From: Bacteroidales bacterium
Lineage (GTDB): Bacteria; Bacteroidota; Bacteroidia; Bacteroidales; UBA932
DNA length: 6,556 bases
Reading direction: 5' to 3'
Assembly (NCBI GenBank): GCA_017551215.1
Contig: JAFZMA010000150.1
Span: 1-6,556 of the forward strand
Part shown: in pieces, positions 6,409-6,556 of the stretch
Numbering within the stretch: position 1 is the stretch's first letter
Layout: every line of letters starts with the position of its first letter
Notes under the pieces: generated by a model
What the model was told of the DNA's origin: nothing
Database searches by the model: none
Seen by the model: only the letters and a program-made list of their open reading frames with translations
Program-made: the position numbers and the translations under genes

Positions 6409-6416
6409 CACTGTCG

Positions 6417-6556
6417 ATGGGAAAGATGGAGGGCATAGCGGCAAGATTCGGTTCTCTGGAGGCTGTCCGCAAAGTTTCTTCCTTTATAGACGGGGGTAAT
6501 TCCTCGCTTTGCATAAAGGGACTTTTCGGATCTTCCAGGGGGATGGTGTTGTCTGC
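6417..6556 (+). CDS. mfd: Probable transcription-repair coupling factor Mfd, N-terminal fragment
   Basis: The open frame from the ATG at 6417 runs without a stop to the window edge (46 full codons). It encodes MGKMEGIAARFGSLEAVRKV, then a segment ending CIKGLFGSSRGMVLS. The G-L-x-G-S-S-R/A pattern about 35-40 residues in resembles the N-terminal UvrB-homology module of Mfd (lkGLxGSaxallla). Mfd removes stalled RNA polymerase at DNA lesions and recruits UvrA. An in-frame ATG at 6426 is an alternative start and sits better relative to the promoter-like box. The fragment lacks the helicase motifs, so the assignment rests on a short match plus a plausible repair-gene neighbourhood with divergent ruvB. 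Confidence 0.62.
   Translation, partial: MGKMEGIAARFGSLEAVRKVSSFIDGGNSSLCIKGLFGSSRGMVLS

Noticed and set aside
6178..6416. Chromosomal replication origin
   Set aside because: Only one near-consensus DnaA-like 9-mer plus weaker matches are present. There is no dnaA gene, and GC skew cannot be judged from one window.

Overview
The window looks chromosomal and most likely comes from a Bacteroidota (Bacteroidales-type) bacterium. The evidence is two adjacent DUF4251 proteins (a family largely confined to this phylum), a secreted GH20 hexosaminidase of Bacteroidales architecture, RuvB with the Bacteroidota sequence style, weak Shine-Dalgarno signals, and TAnnTTTG boxes of the Bacteroidetes -7 promoter type upstream of three genes. 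A genus cannot be assigned from the sequence alone.

Layout. Positions 1-3419 hold a plus-strand cluster: the C-terminal end of one DUF4251 protein, a complete DUF4251 protein 10 bases downstream, and 30 bases further a large secreted beta-N-acetylhexosaminidase (884 aa). The close spacing suggests one transcript. The cluster faces a minus-strand gene for a secreted N-terminal-nucleophile (Ntn) hydrolase of the C45/AAT type (3745-4959). The 325-base gap between them holds a strong hairpin terminator and a degenerate ~26-bp repeat array. Upstream of the hydrolase, also on the minus strand, lies ruvB (5098-6132), the Holliday-junction branch-migration motor. Diverging from ruvB is the first ~46 codons of a plus-strand gene that is probably mfd (transcription-repair coupling factor). 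The ruvB/mfd intergenic region (~284 bp) carries an imperfect ~41-bp direct repeat and several TGTTG-core motifs.

Function. The left half encodes envelope and extracytoplasmic proteins: glycan exo-hydrolysis, an amide hydrolase or acyltransferase, and two proteins of unknown function. The right half encodes DNA repair and recombination housekeeping. No SusC/SusD genes, transposase, integrase, CRISPR array, tRNA or rRNA is visible.

Nothing here amounts to a clearly new multi-gene system. The most unusual signals are two low-complexity repeat insertions inside the GH20 enzyme (one within the catalytic domain), a sharp AT-rich shift over its N-terminal domain, the two-orientation repeat array around the convergent terminator, and clustered palindromes upstream of the Ntn hydrolase.
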